Position numbers and translations under genes: made by a program. A stretch of 64,000 nt of DNA from Effrenium voratum (Eukaryota; Sar; Dinophyceae; Suessiales; Symbiodiniaceae): assembly GCA_963377175.1 (NCBI GenBank), contig CAUJNA010001846.1, positions 557,501 through 621,500 on the forward strand. Direction: 5' to 3'. This document shows positions 59,381 to 64,000 of this stretch, piece by piece. Numbering within the stretch: position 1 is the stretch's first letter; each line of letters begins with the position of its first letter. The notes beneath the pieces are model-generated. The model did not search any database, was not told the origin of the DNA, and worked only from the letters and a program-made list of their open reading frames with translations.

Positions 59381-62300
59381 CAATCAGCGGCGCTTCGACT
59401 GTCATAGTTCAAGTAGGTTGGCCACAAAAGGAAACAAAGGTCGTTGTTCACTCTTTTTCCACCAAAAGGTTGTTTGTCTTTTTCAGGAACAGCTCGGAGC
59501 AACGTGGCTGATCTTTGCATTGGAACTCCCAAGACTAGCAACTGCCGAATCTGGCCATTGCTCGAAATGGTGATGTCTCACAATAGGGGAACCACCGAAA
59601 TGGTGGTTTGGCCCTTTGGTTTGCCTGTAGAAACAACCAACAGAGGGTTCCCCCCCCCCAAAAAAGAAACCTAAATCCAGGCGTTGCCCTCCCGCGACTC
59701 AGTGAAAACCTCGATCGGTCTGCCTTGACAGTGATCCCAGAGTTGCCCACCATCTCCGGCGACGTCCCCGAGCTGCTGTGATAGACACCGCCCCCAGTGC
59801 CGAAGCCCCCCAGGATCGCGCGCCCGTTCCTCAGCTGATTCCAATCCCCCGAAACCTGTTCCCCATGAACCTCAACCTTAAGACGTTTGGGGGAAACCAG
59901 AGGAAGCAGGGTTCTGGGGGTTACGAGATTCGATCCAAAAAAGGCGCCAGAGCGGCTATGCAGGCTGACATGCCTGGGGGCATGCTTGGTGGATAGTAGC
60001 GTTTCAGCAAGCGGATATTCAAGAAGGACAGTTTGGGGGGGGGGGACAATGTAATTGAGGTGCCACTATTCATGCCTTACGTAGCACGGTACGTAAGATG
60101 TCCATTCCAACGCCGCCTGATGCAAATAGAATCTATGCGCAGGTGAGGTGCTATGGCAAGTTGTCCTCCTGTGCGGCGCAATCAACACAGTTGAGCGGAC
60201 CCATCAGACCACCTGCCACTGTCACTTTTTCCGGCTCTGACCTGAATTGAATCTTGGCCAAGCGCCACGTATGTCAGCAGCCCAAATTCCGACACCTTCA
60301 TGACTTCATCCGTGTCTTCTTCAGCTGTGGGCACAATGCACGAATCCTGTCCCTTCCCCCATTGAAAGAATGGCGCACCCAATTTGGATGATGAAAATCC
60401 TTAGGTTAATTTTGGTGGCTATATTAACCCCCATTGTTTTCATGGTGGCAACTGAACTGCAGGTGTCTGAGCAGAACAAAATAGAACTTGCGGAACATGC
60501 TGCACACGACTGACCCGCAGAAAACCCAAACATCAAGCTCATGAAAGTGAAATTCACACGAGACGCACCGGTGCAATGGAAATAAGTATCAGTGATTCCA
60601 TTTGATGGAGTGGATATCTAGTGTCTTTACATGCTGGAAAAAATGCATCCAGGAGCACCCAAGATGCAACTTTGAAGACTGGAAAGCCCACCAAAACCTT
60701 TGTTCTCCAGCTGTTCTCGCCTCAACAAGGACAGCGGAATCCTTCTGCTCATCGCTCAAAGAAGGCATTTCCCACCCACCCAAAGGGACCCACCAGACGG
60801 ACTTTCCCCAATGTATATGGAAGAACCCTAATTATGCCGCAAACCGCAAGCCCGACGACTGGCACACTGAACATCCACGAGTATCATTCACAATTGAAAT
60901 CCAGACGTACCTGGGCTGTCCTCAGATCCCCCGCTAAAAGTTTAACTGTTAGTGGGTTAAATGCAAATCCCCACTAAACACTAAAGGCTAAAAAGCTAAG
61001 GGGATTGCTGGGAGCCACCAAGGTACGCTTTCCGACCTGCCACCTTTCACCGACCACCTCCGACACCTCGACCGCTCCGAGCGCATGGCTGCACCACGTT
61101 CACGTTCGGAGGCACGATGAGATGCACGCCACCTCAGTTTTGGACAACATCTCGCCGCGCTGTCCGTTTTCAGATCCCCTGCAAATAGTGGGGTACATGC
61201 CAACCACTCTTCCAATCAAAAACCACTGCGTATTGTAGTTGCTCGAAAAGTGTGACTTTTAGTGGGTTGAATGAAAACTCGACCACTAAACAAACTAAAA
61301 TCTACTGTACTGTGGATGGTTGCGAAATCCGGTCGCACCACTTTAGCCAGGGGAAGCCATTGGTGGTGAAACGGGGGCGGTTTCCCATCTACCGTCTACA
61401 AGAACCACGGTTCAAAACCAAACCACCAATCCAAACCACCAGCTAAGGGATACCTGAATCTAGGAAGGTTCCCTACCCCATGAGCCTTAGAGGATGCTGG
61501 GCCTTTTCGTGCCTGCATGGGGTCATTTTCTCGGTTCAAACATGTCTTACGGTAGTTCGTACATGTTCATATCATGAATCTTTGGGAGTTGGTAAAACAC
61601 GCTTGTGCCTCCCAGACTGAAACATAGCATCCCTCGCTTTGTTGCGGAAAAGAAAACAAGGCATAGCCAAACATGTTTTTCCCCAAAAGCTTCTATCAAC
61701 AACATGTCCTGTCACAAAAACTGCTGCCTACTACCGTGATGTGTACACAATCGTCTGGACCATTCGCCTTCCAAGCTCAAATTGGCACATGTTCGAACCC
61801 ATGCACTGGACTCTGGGTGGGTGTGGGGTCGTCTTGGGTCTCAATAATAAGTTTATGGATTGGTTTATGATATCTTTCCCCTCGTTCAATCACGAGCAGA
61901 AAGACGCGGTCAAAACGAGATGCTTCCCTCTCCAGGGTGTACCTGATACAGCCGAGATATACCCAACACGCACATATGGCTTCTGAGTGAGCTGTAGGGG
62001 TACAGCCTCAGGCCCTCCGGCCTTCTGGCTAAAAGGAAAAAACCATTAAACCCACTTTGGTTGCGGTGACTCCTCTGCAAAAAGCTTGATTTTGTGTGGG
62101 CCCAATGTTGAAAACCCACTGTTTCCAAAAAAACAATGTCCAATGATCCAACCAAATAGCTATAAAGCCACAAGGGCGCGATGCTAGACTGGGTGCCACC
62201 TCCAATCAACCCTTCCCAATGCTCCCTGCCGCTGCCCATCCGAAGGACTGCATCAAGAGCATGTTGTTTCTTGTGGCTTTAAGCTTTGTTTGCTTCCTGA

Positions 62301-64000
62301 GGGGTACCCATATTTAATTTCAGCCTAAAATCAGCACCACTTGCCAAATAAAGTAGGCCTCTTTGAAAGCAACAAATCTGGATGTGTCGGACCCCTGTTC
62401 CCGTCGCACCCCCGACCCGAGAATCCGAGACCCGCACCCCAAAATGCAGTGGCCCGGACAGTCACCTGGAGTCCAAAGATCTGACCCCTTGGAGTTGTTG
62501 CGACTGGAAAAACCCATGAATGCACAAAGCTGGGAAGCCCGCTGTTCAGAATGCGTCGAATTCTGCGGTGTCGGAATAGGGGACGGAAGCTGGCCATGCC
62601 GGCGATCTCTCCAAATTACTTATAACCTAGTTGGGTGAATTGTAATATTCGCCAGACTGAAACAAGGCACCCAGCAAAACCTATCTCACGCGGTCGCACA
62701 CTCTGAGAAAGCAACCCCCACATGTGCACATGAAACGATTGCATGTCACTCACATGTATCTCAGAGTCCGAGCAAATTTGGGGCTTGATCAAAAATCGTC
62801 CCGAGTTGCGGAATCCATTGCCAGTTTTGGGAACAATTGACCCTCGTGACCCTTAGACCACCTCAACGGCCGGCAAAGGGAACCTGTTTATGGCTGGATC
62901 CCTTTTTCAAGCACCTCGCAAACCAACACTACTTTTGCACACGTTTATTCCTCCAGGGCCCATGTGAAAGGACTGAATCAGACGCTTGCAACCTTTTTGT
63001 TCCGATTAAAACCGCACCCCCGATGCTTTTTGGACAGGACCTGGGATTTTGGACATGGGAAGCAGTTGTTGGGGGGTCGTGGGGGTTTGCCGTTGTTTTC
63101 ACGTATGGGTTTTGAAGGTAGAACCAATAAAACATCAATCCCAATCCCACACCTGAACACTTTCTTGGGCCGGGCTTTTGTAAACGAACGCCGACTCGTA
63201 GCCCACGACAGACCTAACGACTCGACTCGCCGCTCGCTCCGCCTCCGGTCGCACGAAGAGGGCCTGGGAGAAGTCCAGGGTGGCGCCCCCCGCCACCGCC
63301 CGCGCGGTGATCTCCGGCTCCGGGATCCACCTCGGTCCATCGATCGGGTCCGGTCCCCGGGTCGGAGAGCCCTGGAGATGGAGTGGAGTGGGTCATCTGA
63401 AGACTTGGTTGCTGCTGACCCCTCTGCACCAAGCTTGTGTGTGTTTCTAATGCTTTTGATGGGTATAGGGAAAATCCGATGAAATGGTTTCAACCAAAAA
63501 GTTAAAAAGTTCCAAGATCCGTTTCCGGATAGCCACAAAGGAGAAAGACGTGGGATTCAACGTCTTCAACACGGCTTTTCCCCACCCCCATTTGGGCAGG
63601 GAATTAAAAGGGAAACCAAAACGACACCAGCCATTTTGAGGGAACCTCAGATGTTGGTGGCTCTTTTTTGGAGTTGATTCAAAACACAAGAGACGATTCC
63701 GGGGATCTCTAAACCCAACACTGTTCAAACACCCTGAGTCAAGCTCAATACACCGAACCCGAACCCCTGCGAAAGCCAACCTTGAAAACTTGCTAGTTGG
63801 TGGCACACGCACACAGGACACGCACAGACATGGTTTGGCTCGAGCGCTGGCGCCCCCAGAAACCAAAGAAGTGAATGATTTCTTGCTTGCTTGCATTGAA
63901 ACGCCGCAAGCGTGAGCTAGGAAAGATGTTGGCTGCAGATCCAAACGTTGAAACCAAACGTTTCGCACTTATCCTCTACAAGAACCAGGAGTTCTGATCC

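Larger units (their letters stand above)
58630..64000. other. repeat-rich host stretch without a confident gene
   Basis: Holds an inverted-repeat element at 59150-59297, an (AC)n tract at 59340-59380, a partial family 1 MITE near 61315-61360 and scattered short repeats. A GC-rich stretch at 63190-63390 could contain an exon on either strand, but I could not settle on a frame. Confidence 0.35.

Noticed and set aside
1..64000. Dinoflagellate spliced-leader relics, tRNA, rRNA or CRISPR arrays
   Set aside because: No match to the spliced-leader core, no cloverleaf or rRNA stretch and no spaced direct repeats of CRISPR type were seen by eye.

Overview
The window is GC-mixed, intron-rich eukaryotic nuclear DNA (1-21546 and 42971-64000) carrying one AT-rich mobile element of about 21.4 kb (21553-42964). 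Four host genes can be pieced together from exons, all on the minus strand. Many of their introns begin with GC instead of GT and end in AG, usually followed by G. That splice-site style, together with long repeat-rich introns and a TTTAGGG-like stretch, points to a dinoflagellate. This is inference; no rRNA, spliced leader or organelle marker is present to confirm it.

Left flank: an eEF1B-gamma/GST-like gene (exons 47-140, 1978-2022, 3357-3425), an unrecognised three-exon gene (8622-9212), single candidate exons (7370-7446, 18333-18430, 19951-20061), small inverted-repeat transposons (MITE-like) and microsatellites. A RAD23-like gene (UBL, Ala/Pro linker, UBA1) runs on the minus strand from 46117 to 20952. 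Its intron between the linker exon (43691-43775) and the UBA1 exon (21456-21520) contains the whole mobile element. The right flank holds the 5' exons of that gene, more MITE-like copies and a four-exon XPG/FEN1-type PIN-domain gene (55767-58629).

The element is a Polinton/Maverick-type endogenous virus. It has 306-bp terminal inverted repeats (305/306 identical) and a 6-bp target duplication (TCCCCT). It encodes a protein-primed family B DNA polymerase, an rve integrase, an FtsK/HerA-type packaging ATPase, a double-jelly-roll major capsid protein and a minor capsid (penton) protein. Accessory genes include a class 3 lipase-like protein, a large fibre with a C-terminal S74 intramolecular-chaperone domain, a GIY-YIG nuclease with a C-terminal finger, several Cys/His finger proteins, and three tandem proteins sharing an N-terminal motif, one of which carries three evenly spaced KATQT (LC8-binding-type) motifs. 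I see no adenovirus-type maturation protease.

Layout of the element: a minus-strand block (21796-33172; replication, integration, virion-associated unknowns, penton), a plus-strand morphogenesis block (33211-39015; lipase, capsid, fibre), a short minus-strand pair (39051-40605; GIY-YIG, ATPase) and a plus-strand block of small proteins (40872-42722). The first and last genes are paralogues that point outward and end inside the TIRs. Several minus-strand genes share an upstream GACTTAAGG motif, a candidate promoter. Many genes (polymerase, both capsid genes, lipase, GIY-YIG, fibre) carry a frameshift or in-frame stop. Most of the frameshifts are one-base length changes in A/T runs, so this copy is either recently decaying or affected by homopolymer errors.
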